From a virus: DNA of 64,000 nt. Below the pieces are notes generated by a model. The model saw nothing but the letters and a program-made list of their open reading frames with translations, was not told the origin of the DNA and ran no database searches. Within the stretch, counting starts at the first letter, position 1. Every line of letters starts with the position of its first letter. Position numbers and translations under genes: made by a program. Below, one piece after another: positions 25,277 through 33,379 of this stretch. Location of the stretch: positions 62,001 to 126,000 of the IMG/VR virus record IMGVR_UViG_3300032180_000385; one strand, written 5' to 3'.

Positions 25277-25932
25277 TGTTTACACAGCTTCCTTGATGGC
25301 CAGCCTGGCAGCAAGTCGAACGCTTTCGGCTTATTCTGGCCAACCCATTCCTCCGCCTGGTGACGGTACTCATTCTCCGGCGGCGGTAGTTCCCGAAGGT
25401 ATTGCGTTCTAGCCCACCAGTAATTACCACCGTACATCGGTACCGTGACCGGATAATCTGGCGGGTTGTGATGCTCTTCCGGGGTCAGCCAGTGGCAGCC
25501 GACAGTGTCATAATCGTGCAGCAGAGCCGCGCACGCCCGCCAGTTGCTGACGACATGCCTAGTCATCGACCGGCGCCAGATCGCGTTCCACTCCGAATCG
25601 TCATGAGCGCCCTTAGTGTGCGCGTACAGCACAGGGAAATTACCCGGAATATTATGGATATCGCAGTGAAGCTTCGAGAGGGTAAGCTGCTCAAATCCCT
25701 CATCTGCTTCAACCCACACCTCCGGAATTGGCACGCCGTTGCTCCCGAACCGCATCACGATATGGTTTTTAGCCCGCTCCCGGTCTTCCGGATACCCGAC
25801 CAGGCCGACAACCGTTTCACCCTCGAATCCGGATTTCCCGAGAGCCTCGGCATGCTCGCGAACCGGAGTCGACCAGGCTCCAGAAGCGTAAACATGGTAG
25901 AAGTGGCGAATGTAAGAACTGATGTAACTCAC
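25273..25932 (-). CDS. putative glycosyltransferase-like protein
   Basis: 219 residues from GTG 25932, overlapping the upstream stop as GTGA. Conserved-looking parts: Y-I-R-H-F-Y-H-V-Y, V-V-G-L-V-G-Y-P-E-D, V-L-Y-A-H-T-K-G-A-H-D-D, G-C-H-W-L-T-P-E-E-H and G-G-N-Y-W-W-A-R. This set recalls uncharacterised glycan-synthesis proteins in phage and bacterial polysaccharide clusters. Catalytic residues are not known to me; context supports a sugar role. Confidence 0.6.
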   Translation of the reverse strand: MSYISSYIRHFYHVYASGAWSTPVREHAEALGKSGFEGETVVGLVGYPEDRERAKNHIVMRFGSNGVPIPEVWVEADEGFEQLTLSKLHCDIHNIPGNFPVLYAHTKGAHDDSEWNAIWRRSMTRHVVSNWRACAALLHDYDTVGCHWLTPEEHHNPPDYPVTVPMYGGNYWWARTQYLRELPPPENEYRHQAEEWVGQNKPKAFDLLPGWPSRKLCKQ

Positions 25933-26579
25933 GTTTGTTCCTTCTCCCGCCAGCGGTAAGCACTCGGCCAGGAATCGCAGGTGATCTCGCTGACCCGTAC
26001 GTACGGCACTTCTTCGTTCAGCCAGAGCAGCACCATGTCCCAGTCTTCCCAGCAGCTGCCTGGCTCGCTCCATGTCCCCCGCTCCAGAGTCTCCCGACGG
26101 TGCATGATCATCGGCGTACCGACATTTCCGGCGGAAATCTGACCATGACCGACCTCGTGCACACCATGCGGAGCGTGACTGGCTAGCAGGGACACCGCGA
26201 ATCCGGCCTTCGGGTTCTCGTCCAGCGCGCGAGCCAGCACCTCGCAGTGCTGCGGCCGGAGCGTGTCGTCGTCGTCACAGTAGGCGATGTACTCGCCGCT
26301 GGCGTATTCTAGGCCGTGCAGCCTAGCCGGGGCGCCCCAGTGCTTATCCTCGGTATGCTCCGGCAGCTCAAAATACCAAAGCTGCTGCCCCCGACGGAAA
26401 CGAAGTGCCAACGGGGTGTTTTCTATGCGCTTCCGCAACTCCGGATCCGGGCCATCGCTGATGATGATATGCTCGACTGCTGGATATGTCTGTGCCTGTA
26501 CACTCGGAATACACCTGCTCACCAGTAGCTCGTGCCGTTTCCAGGTTGGGGTGATCACCGAAATCAGGGGCGTGCTCAT
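25929..26579 (-). CDS. GT2-family glycosyltransferase
   Basis: 216 residues. Typical GT2 start S-V-I-T-P-T-W-K-R-H-E-L-L, nucleotide strand H-I-I-I-S-D-G-P-D, then G-L-E-Y-A-S-G-E-Y-I-A-Y-C-D-D-D-D-T-L with the metal-binding Asp cluster at about residue 100. C-terminal W-E-D-W-D-M-V-L is the ED-x-D acceptor-side motif. Soluble, cytoplasmic. Confidence 0.85.
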   Translation of the reverse strand: MSTPLISVITPTWKRHELLVSRCIPSVQAQTYPAVEHIIISDGPDPELRKRIENTPLALRFRRGQQLWYFELPEHTEDKHWGAPARLHGLEYASGEYIAYCDDDDTLRPQHCEVLARALDENPKAGFAVSLLASHAPHGVHEVGHGQISAGNVGTPMIMHRRETLERGTWSEPGSCWEDWDMVLLWLNEEVPYVRVSEITCDSWPSAYRWREKEQT

Positions 26580-26734
26580 TGTCTCCTCGCTGGTGGGTAG
26601 AGGGCGATCCAGATCAGAACAAGCATGACAACCGTCCAGCCCCAGTAGCCCGGTATGCCAAGGATGCCCAACGCAATAATCACCGCTATCCCAGCTAGCA
26701 GTCCGGTAATGTGAACGGCTGTTCTCCGGGTCAT
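26576..26734 (-). CDS. small membrane protein, 52 aa
   Basis: Two hydrophobic segments (A-V-H-I-T-G-L-L-A-G-I-A-V-I-I-A-L and W-T-V-V-M-L-V-L-I-W-I-A-L) with a basic tail. ATGA overlap with the upstream tiny gene. Function unknown; it may anchor glycan enzymes, which is inference. Confidence 0.6.
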   Translation of the reverse strand: MTRRTAVHITGLLAGIAVIIALGILGIPGYWGWTVVMLVLIWIALYPPARRQ

Positions 26735-26826
26735 CGCAGTAGCACCTGGGCAGCCACGAGAATCAGCGCCAAGGTGCAGGCCCATGCACCAAAAGCATAA
26801 TAAAAAGCACGTAGGGCAAGCCTCAT
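26731..26826 (-). CDS. 31-aa single-span membrane peptide
   Basis: ATG overlaps the glycosyltransferase stop (ATGA) and its own stop overlaps the next start (ATGA). Sequence M-R-L-A-L-R-A-F-Y-Y-A then a hydrophobic segment to V-L-L-R. The exact overlaps on both ends make it a credible gene despite its size. Confidence 0.5.
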   Translation of the reverse strand: MRLALRAFYYAFGAWACTLALILVAAQVLLR

Positions 26827-27452
26827 GACGGCCACGGTTCCGTCCATTCCCCTCTCGTAACCTTTCGCAGCGCCTCATAATACAGCGCCCGATCGTAATT
26901 GGTCCGTGCTTCCTCCGACCCCATGCCCGCCCCGCGTTTATGCATCGCCCAGTGATGGTTAAATGAGTACTTGTTGCACATCTTCGGCGGAAATCCAGCC
27001 TGCCGTCCCCTATCGCTGAAAAAATCATCAGAGTAATAATGCGACAAAAGCAGCGGACTTATTTTCTCCCACTGCTGACGGCTGCAGAACGGAATAACAG
27101 TAATACCAGTATCGATGCCGTCCGGGAACTCGGAACTGGCATATGGCCGCGACTGAAGTATTCCCAGGTGAACGTTCAGTACCCGCGGAGCCGGCAGGAA
27201 TCCACGGTCAGTCAGCTCGATTGCCGCGAGATCCCAGCCGTCCATGGGCTCCAAATCATCACATGTCAGGTGAATGTAGTCGCCTTTCGCCTTATCCGCA
27301 CCGGCCTGCCAGGCCTTACCGCATGTCGAATGATCATACTCGGTAATGATCTCGTTCGGAGTGCTGGTGCGATCGCGGTAGGCGTTCAGGCAGCGCTCAT
27401 AGTGATCTTCGCGGCCGGGAATCGTCGGAATGATGATCGAGAGCAGGGTCAC
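26823..27452 (-). CDS. GT2-like glycosyltransferase
   Basis: 209 residues from GTG 27452. Begins S-I-I-I-P-T-I-P-G-R-E-D-H-Y; Asp-containing motif Y-I-H-L-T-C-D-D-L-E-P at about residue 63; later Y-S-D-D-F-F-S-D-R-G. Fits the GT-A fold. Coupled to small genes on both sides. Confidence 0.75.
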   Translation of the reverse strand: MTLLSIIIPTIPGREDHYERCLNAYRDRTSTPNEIITEYDHSTCGKAWQAGADKAKGDYIHLTCDDLEPMDGWDLAAIELTDRGFLPAPRVLNVHLGILQSRPYASSEFPDGIDTGITVIPFCSRQQWEKISPLLLSHYYSDDFFSDRGRQAGFPPKMCNKYSFNHHWAMHKRGAGMGSEEARTNYDRALYYEALRKVTRGEWTEPWPS

Positions 27453-27622
27453 GGGAACTCCGATTTCATTGTCCGCAACGCCTCAATCAAAGCATCGAGA
27501 TCTTCACGATCTATGCTTATAGCTTCATAACCCTCATCGCGGATAACTATATCAACATCCCGGCCTTCGACATAGATACGCTCTGAGCCATCTTCCGCTA
27601 CTCCGATCCGCTTAACGGTCAC
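27449..27622 (-). CDS. small acidic protein, 57 aa
   Basis: GTG start after GGAGGG, stop overlapping the next start as GTGA. Alternating strands and acidic helix: R-I-Y-V-E-G-R-D-V-D-I-V-I-R then R-E-D-L-D-A-L-I-E-A-L. Function unknown. Confidence 0.5.
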   Translation of the reverse strand: MTVKRIGVAEDGSERIYVEGRDVDIVIRDEGYEAISIDREDLDALIEALRTMKSEFP

Positions 27623-27640
27623 CCCTCCACCTCCACGAAG

Positions 27641-27943
27641 CTAGACCGCCGTCAGTAGTATGTAAAGATTCAAAGCACCAGAATACGTATTCTTCACGTA
27701 TACAGGGTCGCGATCTGTAATGAATGAATACGAATTAGTGCCGACAGGCGTTCCTTCTGCATTCGGAATAGCGAACGACAGCGACGTTCCTGTGGAATCT
27801 TGCGACAGAACATTTTCTCCAGTAATACCTCCCGTGTCCCCGCTGTGCAGGCTCACCGTGCAGCGTATTGGGCTGATACCGAGAGCCGTGAACACCTCGA
27901 CAACAGCTCCTCCTGCGACAGTTACTGTAGCTGCATAAATCAT
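27641..27943 (-). CDS. small beta-rich virion-type protein, 100 aa
   Basis: All-beta composition (A-A-T-V-T-V-A-G-G-A-V-V-E-V-F, Y-S-F-I-T-D-R-D-P-V-Y-V). Similar in style to 7895-8335. It lies within the sugar island, which supports a link between sugar genes and virion proteins. Confidence 0.5.
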   Translation of the reverse strand: MIYAATVTVAGGAVVEVFTALGISPIRCTVSLHSGDTGGITGENVLSQDSTGTSLSFAIPNAEGTPVGTNSYSFITDRDPVYVKNTYSGALNLYILLTAV

Positions 27944-27969
27944 GACTACCCCTCCTGCGATTTTCTTGA

Positions 27970-28806
27970 TTAACTAATCCTACCCTCAAATGACTGTTCT
28001 GTCATTGAGAGCCTTTCATCGAGAAGCGACATAGCATAAATATCATACTCGTCTAGATCAAAATCAAAGATACTAATATTCTCCTGAAGCCGTTCAAATG
28101 TACCTGTCTTCGGAATCACCGAATTACCAAGCTGCAAACTCCAACGCAGTACTATTTGTGCTGGGGACCGCCCATACTTGCTCGCAATAGAAACTAGTAT
28201 CGGCGAATCAAGATTCTTTCTTCCCCGACCAAGCGGACCCCATGCCTGGGTAATAATATCAAACCTATTATGAAAAGTTCGTTGCGCAGCCTGGGGACAC
28301 CAAGGATTTAGCTGTATCTGATTCACGGAAGGCGGAGTAGAAGCATAACTAAGAAGACAGGTAAGATCATCAAACTTAAAGTTAGAAACACCGATACTCC
28401 GGCATCTGCCATCATTCAGAAGCCGTTCAAACGCCCGCCACGCTCCCTTGGTCAACGCTACCTCCATCCTGGGCCAGTGCATCAAGTAGAGATCAATCAC
28501 GTCAAAGCCAAGACGTATCATACTGGCATCGAATGCCCGAAGCGTAGAATCGTACCCGTCCGCAGCCCATACCTTACTCGTAACAAATAGCTCATCACGA
28601 GGAAGTCCCGATTCAGCAACAGCCCGACCTATTCCCGCCTCATTGCGATACTGATCGCTCGTGTCGAACATTCGGTATCCGATATTTATAGCCTCGCCAA
28701 CTATAAGTTGAGCCTGATCATCGGACAATTTCCACGTACCTAGTCCAAAATTTGGCATAGCCCTACCAGAGTTAAGTTGGACTGTCGGAACCACCGTTAC
28801 TGTCAT
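27970..28806 (-). CDS. aldo/keto reductase
   Basis: 278 residues from ATG 28806 (ATGA overlap with the epimerase stop). AKR signatures: N-F-G-L-G-T-W at the start, F-D-T-S-D-Q-Y (catalytic Asp and Tyr), F-V-T-S-K-V-W (Lys), Y-L-M-H-W-P (His), and the NADP-binding I-P-K-T-G-T-F near residue 233. It would reduce a carbonyl, probably of a nucleotide sugar given its partner epimerase. Base use looks more AT-rich than in the neighbours, which suggests recent transfer. Confidence 0.85.
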   Translation of the reverse strand: MTVTVVPTVQLNSGRAMPNFGLGTWKLSDDQAQLIVGEAINIGYRMFDTSDQYRNEAGIGRAVAESGLPRDELFVTSKVWAADGYDSTLRAFDASMIRLGFDVIDLYLMHWPRMEVALTKGAWRAFERLLNDGRCRSIGVSNFKFDDLTCLLSYASTPPSVNQIQLNPWCPQAAQRTFHNRFDIITQAWGPLGRGRKNLDSPILVSIASKYGRSPAQIVLRWSLQLGNSVIPKTGTFERLQENISIFDFDLDEYDIYAMSLLDERLSMTEQSFEGRIS

Positions 28807-29747
28807 CCCAGCCACGTGCCTTCACTATCAAATCTTGACACGTAACCTAGCGTCTCCTTCATTCCATCGTCCAGGCTTTTCTCCGGTCGCCATCCCATCT
28901 TCCACAGCCGGTCACTATCAAGCATCTTACGCAGCGTAATCTGACTATCCGGGAGAATCTCAGTCAGCGACGATCTACAGCCTGGAACGAGGGCCATGCA
29001 CCGACTGGCCAGCTCCCCCGTAGTGATATGCTGGTCATTCCGGTTAACGTTCCATACCCCAGATAGTCCTGATTCTACAATCAAGGCCAGTCCTCGGCAA
29101 GTATCACCCACATACGTAAAACAGCGCATACAACCCTTATGAACGATAATTGGCAGACCATGATGCGCCTGCCAGAGCATAGTATGCAAAGCGTTGTACC
29201 CGATAACCCCCGTGCGCCCGGAAAAACGCGGCACCGTACCAGGCAGCGGCAGAACAGCGGCTGGACCGTAGGGCATGTTCAATCGAGTAATCATCAGCCC
29301 ATCGGGGGCATACAACCGACACGCTTCTTCTCCCCACTTCTTGGACAACCCATACATATTCAGCGGCTCTAGCGGCATGGACGTCAGAATATCTCCCCGC
29401 TGATCAGTGGTTTTACCATACACCTCAGACGATGACATAAACATGAGCCTAGCCCCCGTCTCCGCAGTATCCCGAGCTAGCTCAGCAGTCAGTCCAACAT
29501 TAGCCTTCACCGTAAGCTGCAGATTCTTTTCACCCCACACACGCCCGTACAAAGCAGCAAGATGAATCACAACATCTGGACGCGCGTAAGCCAGCCAGCT
29601 TCGCCGAGCATCATCATCATGCAAATCAAACAGCATATCCGCCCCCGCTTGAATATCCTGCCCGAACACCTCGTGACCGCGTTCAGCAAAAGTTTTCACT
29701 AGCCAGCCACCGATATATCCAGCCGCACCAGTTATCGCGATCCTCAT
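28803..29747 (-). CDS. NAD-dependent sugar epimerase/dehydratase (extended SDR)
   Basis: 314 residues. Rossmann motif G-A-A-G-Y-I-G, catalytic Ser/Thr region F-M-S-S-S-E-V-Y-G, and Y-G-L-S-K-K (Y-x3-K). Typical of GalE/RmlB-like enzymes that alter nucleotide sugars. With the reductase and glycosyltransferases it completes a small sugar pathway. Overlaps neighbours at both ends. Confidence 0.85.
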   Translation of the reverse strand: MRIAITGAAGYIGGWLVKTFAERGHEVFGQDIQAGADMLFDLHDDDARRSWLAYARPDVVIHLAALYGRVWGEKNLQLTVKANVGLTAELARDTAETGARLMFMSSSEVYGKTTDQRGDILTSMPLEPLNMYGLSKKWGEEACRLYAPDGLMITRLNMPYGPAAVLPLPGTVPRFSGRTGVIGYNALHTMLWQAHHGLPIIVHKGCMRCFTYVGDTCRGLALIVESGLSGVWNVNRNDQHITTGELASRCMALVPGCRSSLTEILPDSQITLRKMLDSDRLWKMGWRPEKSLDDGMKETLGYVSRFDSEGTWLG

Positions 29748-30061
29748 TGCCCGACCTCCCGCCAGCGCGCCTCGACCAGCCGCTCAGCCAGCACCGTAGC
29801 ATCATAATCCCAGATCTGCTCATTGCGGTACAGCGGGTGTCCCAGCGGAAGCGTCTTCGCGCGGAAGTTCTCCAGGTACCGGATGTTCTCCCAAATCTGG
29901 ATCCAGCGCCCGCCCCGGGACTTAACCAGCACCTCGACCCGCTCATTGGCGCTGCCCGGATTCGGTCGCGTCACATAGGCCCGCGCCCCGACCGCCGCAA
30001 CGTTCCTCGGGACGGTGAAGTTGCACTGCACGACGATCCGGTCTCCTGGCTCAGGCATCAT
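29744..30061 (-). CDS. unknown protein, 105 aa
   Basis: Start ATG 30061 chosen because GGAAGG lies seven bases upstream; it overlaps the end of the zinc-finger ORF. Beta-rich first half (D-R-I-V-V-Q-C-N-F-T-V), then L-P-L-G-H-P-L-Y-R-N-E-Q-I-W-D-Y. Coupled to the epimerase by ATGA. No family recognised. Confidence 0.5.
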   Translation of the reverse strand: MMPEPGDRIVVQCNFTVPRNVAAVGARAYVTRPNPGSANERVEVLVKSRGGRWIQIWENIRYLENFRAKTLPLGHPLYRNEQIWDYDATVLAERLVEARWREVGQ

Positions 30062-30209
30062 CCGGAACCTTCCGCAGCCGGGGCAGCCGTGACCGCACCA
30101 GGTCATCCCAGCGGTAGTGAGCACCCAGGAAGTGCCGGGTCATCCCCGTGGGCGTGAAGAACATCCTCCGGCAGGACACGCACCGGATACTGCGGCTGCT
30201 TCCTCGCAT
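30051..30209 (-). CDS. small C2H2-like zinc-finger protein, 52 aa
   Basis: C-V-S-C-R-R-M-F-F-T-P-T-G-M-T-R-H-F-L-G-A-H fits C-x2-C-x12-H-x4-H. Basic ends. It probably binds nucleic acid. It shares 11 bases with the next gene. Confidence 0.55.
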   Translation of the reverse strand: MRGSSRSIRCVSCRRMFFTPTGMTRHFLGAHYRWDDLVRSRLPRLRKVPDDA

Positions 30210-30258
30210 GGAGAGACTGTATCAGACGGGAAGCTCGCTAGAAACTAGCCTGACAGGG

Positions 30259-31176
30259 TCACATGTGATCACGGTCATCACCCCTGGCAGTGACCCCGGG
30301 TTCCATTCCCCGCGAGTACACGCGTGCACTTTCGGGACGCCCGTCGGCACTGAACCCGGTTGGCAGAACGGCAACTGTCGGGACTGAAGACGGAGAGTAT
30401 GGCACCAGAGAACCACCTGTGTCCGTCACAGCAAAACCAACGTTAAACTGCTCGAACGGAAAATTCGCCTGCATGTCATCGTTATATCCCGGAGTCAGGA
30501 CACCAGCGGACGAATTAACCGTGTAAAGCCATGATCCCCCAAATCCAGCCGGCCCGGTAACCCAGATGTTAAAGCCGAACGAATAGTGCGCCGAGTCATC
30601 TGCCGCCGGGGAATCCTGGAACGCACTGCTAAATTCCCAGGCAGCAAAGCACCCGGCACCAGGCGCAAGAGCTGGCATGGGAACTGGATAGCTGTTTGCA
30701 ATACTAGTGTTTGAAACAAAGAAGGTGTCTACAGCAGGATACCCCCATTGCGGACTACCCCGAGTGGATCGTAGGATAAAGCCAGACGGCTCTACTGCAT
30801 AGTCAGAATTCGCTGGAACAGTAACAGAGCAACTGATCCCGGTGACCGTACCAGTAACAATCCCGAACCATACCTCGGTGCTAACAGGAATATCCGAACC
30901 AAGCGGCGGCGGAGATGTCAAAACTCGATGCCATGTGACATTAGCACTGCTGACGGTACTCGATCCCGGAACGTATCCGGTCGTCAATACATGCAAGAAC
31001 ACCAGGATGCAGTCACCCGAATGAACTAGGGTAAAATCGCAAGGCCAGCTGTCAGCTGTCACAACCAGGTCTCCTGAACCATTGCTAAGAGGCTGCCCCA
31101 CCCCTGTTCCGGATCCCCAGAAGGGATTCTGGTTATTACCGCCTGGACCATCATTACTAATGAGGCTAATAGTCAT
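30259..31176 (-). CDS. beta-rich virion protein with GDDRDH tail
   Basis: 305 residues. Beta-sandwich style (C-I-L-V-F-L-H-V-L-T-T-G-Y, V-S-S-A-N-V-T-W-H-R-V-L) like the N-terminal domain of the 9676 fibre. The C-terminus A-R-V-Y-S-R-G-M-E-P-G-V-T-A-R-G-D-D-R is nearly the same as that of 8344-8556. Likely a virion surface protein. Confidence 0.6.
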   Translation of the reverse strand: MTISLISNDGPGGNNQNPFWGSGTGVGQPLSNGSGDLVVTADSWPCDFTLVHSGDCILVFLHVLTTGYVPGSSTVSSANVTWHRVLTSPPPLGSDIPVSTEVWFGIVTGTVTGISCSVTVPANSDYAVEPSGFILRSTRGSPQWGYPAVDTFFVSNTSIANSYPVPMPALAPGAGCFAAWEFSSAFQDSPAADDSAHYSFGFNIWVTGPAGFGGSWLYTVNSSAGVLTPGYNDDMQANFPFEQFNVGFAVTDTGGSLVPYSPSSVPTVAVLPTGFSADGRPESARVYSRGMEPGVTARGDDRDHM

Positions 31177-31222
31177 GACGGACCGCCTCTCTCACGCCCC
31201 CACTGACGTACCTTACCAGTAA

Positions 31223-31366
31223 CTACACCGTGATGTCAGTTACCTTATCGCTGTGGGCACCCTTGTTCGTCGCCTTCTCACTGCCGTTCTTCTCCGGCAG
31301 GCCACCAGTCTGGCCACCGAGAGCCTTCTCGCTCCCGTTCGGATAGACTCGGGAAAGATCGCTCAC
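31223..31366 (-). CDS. small protein with RVYPNGSE motif, 47 aa
   Basis: GTG start overlapping the upstream stop (GTGA). Contains S-R-V-Y-P-N-G-S-E-K, matching the motif in 8344-8556, then Gly/Lys-rich repeats (N-G-S-E-K-A twice). Function unknown. Confidence 0.5.
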   Translation of the reverse strand: MSDLSRVYPNGSEKALGGQTGGLPEKNGSEKATNKGAHSDKVTDITV

Positions 31367-31554
31367 GTCTGCTCCCAGTCCCCGCCACTGGAAGCGCCGT
31401 TGTCCGACCAGCCGCCTGCGATGTTCCCGGCGCGATCAGCGGCGCCGCCATCCGGAATCTTCTCCCACTTGCCGATCGAGCCCTCGCCCGTAGCGTCGTA
31501 CGGCTGCCCTGGAACGTTCGGCGGGCTGGTGATCGGGTTCGGTGCGTCTGCCAT
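31363..31554 (-). CDS. small Pro/Gly-rich protein, 63 aa (paralogue pair)
   Basis: ATG 31554 with AAGGAGAC. Low-complexity N-terminus; C-terminal part G-K-W-E-K-I-P-D-G-G-A-A-D-R-A-G-N-I. The neighbour 31572 has the same frame of motifs (G-R-W-K-A-V-D-G, L-S-G-N-V), so the two are paralogues. Possible capsid decoration or scaffold-related role; inference. Confidence 0.5.
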   Translation of the reverse strand: MADAPNPITSPPNVPGQPYDATGEGSIGKWEKIPDGGAADRAGNIAGGWSDNGASSGGDWEQT

Positions 31555-31571
31555 GTCAGTCTCCTTGCTCG

Positions 31572-31787
31572 TTATGTCTGCTTCCATCGTCCGACATCCG
31601 GAAACGCTGCGGTAACGTTCCCGCTCAGGTCTATCTCCCCGCTGTCACCGTCGACGGCCTTCCACCGACCAGCGGGAGTCTTGTCGGTGGCATCCCAGTC
31701 GCGGGGTGTCGCGCCATTCGTTCCCGTCGCCGTAACAACGTGCGGAGAATCAGTAGCCGGTCCGTTCGTCGCTGGATTGCCTGCCAT
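31572..31787 (-). CDS. small Gly/Asp-rich protein, 71 aa (paralogue pair)
   Basis: GGGAGAC upstream of ATG. Ends V-G-R-W-K-Q-T, compared with G-D-W-E-Q-T in the downstream paralogue. Between capsid and fibre genes. Function unknown. Confidence 0.5.
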   Translation of the reverse strand: MAGNPATNGPATDSPHVVTATGTNGATPRDWDATDKTPAGRWKAVDGDSGEIDLSGNVTAAFPDVGRWKQT

Positions 31788-31801
31788 CTAGGTCTCCCGG
31801 A

Positions 31802-32053
31802 CTACTTCCAGGCGGGCGGGCTCGGACTCCACCCTTGCTGCCCGCTCGCCTGCGGCTTCCCGTCCGTTCCCGGCTTAATCGGAGCGCTGTTGCTCGGCCC
31901 CTCGCGAACAGACTGGATATCGTCCGAGGTAACCGATTCTGAGTCCGTGCCCGGCGCCCCAAAATCCGGCTGTTCCGAGATAGTGTTCGTAGCCGCCATC
32001 GACCCAGCCTTAACACCAAGACTGTCCTTTGCCAAGCTACTGAGATCCTGCAT
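31802..32053 (-). CDS. unknown disordered protein, 83 aa
   Basis: Start ATG 32053 (M-Q-D-L-S-S-L-A-K-D) chosen; the frame is open further upstream but there it is Arg/Ala-rich. Ser/Asp/Pro-rich, probably flexible. Follows 32058-32588 closely. Confidence 0.45.
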   Translation of the reverse strand: MQDLSSLAKDSLGVKAGSMAATNTISEQPDFGAPGTDSESVTSDDIQSVREGPSNSAPIKPGTDGKPQASGQQGWSPSPPAWK

Positions 32054-32057
32054 GTCC

Positions 32058-32588
32058 TCAGCCCCGAACCGCCCGGCCACCGCGGAGAACCCTGCCGCCG
32101 GCACCCGGCTGGAAGCGTCCCGAGCCGGCCTCAGGCTCGTTGCCCCTGATGCCTTCAAGCTGCGGACCGCCGGTCGCGTAACCCTGGTCGTTGGCGTCCG
32201 TCGAGTCCCGCGGGCCGGAAACGTCATCGCTCACAGTCGTCGTGGTGTACGGGCCGATGCCGTCATTGGGAGTCGTGTAAGTGATCGAGTCCGCACCGCC
32301 CGTGCTGTCAGTTGCGCCCTGCGTACCGGGAGCGCCCGTGCTAGTGATGTCCGCATCGCTGACGCCGGTCACGCTGTCGCTAACCTGACCGATTTCGTTG
32401 GTCGGGTCGAGTCCTGCCGTCCTGCCGCCCTGCGTGCCAGGCGCACCTGTGCCGGTAGGAAGAGGACCGCCGAAGATCGCGGTGCTCCAGTCGCCGGGCG
32501 GGTAGCCTTCGTTTCCGGTGGGGTCGCCTGCCTTGCTGGTACCCGAGTACGGCCTGCCGCTCGTCGGGGTCTTTCCTGAGTCAGCCAT
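32058..32588 (-). CDS. low-complexity Gly/Thr/Asp-rich protein, 176 aa
   Basis: Repeated G-A-P-G-T-Q-G twice, with acidic Thr-rich segments and a basic C-terminus. Probably disordered. Similar in style to the two small paralogues downstream. Located just after capsid genes, so a decoration or scaffold function is possible. Confidence 0.5.
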   Translation of the reverse strand: MADSGKTPTSGRPYSGTSKAGDPTGNEGYPPGDWSTAIFGGPLPTGTGAPGTQGGRTAGLDPTNEIGQVSDSVTGVSDADITSTGAPGTQGATDSTGGADSITYTTPNDGIGPYTTTTVSDDVSGPRDSTDANDQGYATGGPQLEGIRGNEPEAGSGRFQPGAGGRVLRGGRAVRG

Positions 32589-32624
32589 TTCGGGCTCCTA
32601 TCGTCATGTCCTGCCATGTCTATC

Positions 32625-33068
32625 TTACAGCCGGCCGCCGAACGCCGACTGAAGCTGGGCCTTGGTCAGCGCCCCGGCCTCATCAAGGCTGGTGCCCTGA
32701 CTGACCGCGTACGCTACCCAGGCTGATTTCGGATCCGCCGGGGCCGGACGCGGAACCTCGGGAGAAGGGGCCGGCGGCGGAGGCTCGTGATGCGGAACAG
32801 GCGGTGCGGCTTCCGCTGCCTTCACCGCTGCGGGCGTCTGGGTAACTTCCGTCACCGAAACCGGAGTCTCCCATGACTGAGCGGCTGGCGGCGCTGACGG
32901 CGGTGGAGCAGGACGTGCCCAGTCCGGTGCCGCTACCTGCCTGGCCAGCTGACCGCGGACAAGCGCAATGCCTTCATCATCATCGACCTCGAACACCGCG
33001 TACTTCGGCGGCCACGCGTCCCCGCCCGGACGGCCCCCGGAGATCCCCTCGAGCATCTGAACCCACAT
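32625..33068 (-). CDS. Pro-rich protein with C-terminal SAP-like helix pair, 147 aa
   Basis: N-terminal K-Y-A-V-F-E-V-D-D-D-E-G-I-A-L-V-R (beta), long Pro/Ala linker, then A-W-V-A-Y-A-V-S-Q-G and E-A-G-A-L-T-K-A-Q-L-Q-S-A-F, a small helical motif common at the ends of actinophage head proteins. Role unknown. Confidence 0.55.
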   Translation of the reverse strand: MWVQMLEGISGGRPGGDAWPPKYAVFEVDDDEGIALVRGQLARQVAAPDWARPAPPPSAPPAAQSWETPVSVTEVTQTPAAVKAAEAAPPVPHHEPPPPAPSPEVPRPAPADPKSAWVAYAVSQGTSLDEAGALTKAQLQSAFGGRL

Positions 33069-33070
33069 GC

Positions 33071-33379
33071 CTATGCTTCCCTCCGGAAGTCGTTAATATC
33101 GACAAGCTGCCTCGTGCCCGATGACGAGCAGTCGGTACACACGAATGTCTTCCCATCGCCATTCTCGCTGATGATCCGGGCGCCGGGAAGAGCGAAATGA
33201 CCGCAGGCCAGCCGCTGCAGGCCACCCGTCTCCCGGCACTTAGCGCACGCGAGCTGACCTGTCTTCAGCCGGAGTGCCCGCCGCACCGAACCCGACCCAA
33301 GCGACCGCCCGCAGAACGCGCACCGTTCCCGAGGAGCCGACGGTGCCTGCCGGATCCTGGCTCGACGCGTATTACTCAT
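33071..33379 (-). CDS. double zinc-ribbon protein, 102 aa
   Basis: Cys pairs C-A-F-C-G, C-A-K-C-R, and later C-G-H plus C-T-D-C could hold two zinc ions. Start ATG 33379 overlaps the HNH gene stop by eight bases (ATGAGTAA). Function unknown. Confidence 0.6.
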   Translation of the reverse strand: MSNTRRARIRQAPSAPRERCAFCGRSLGSGSVRRALRLKTGQLACAKCRETGGLQRLACGHFALPGARIISENGDGKTFVCTDCSSSGTRQLVDINDFRREA

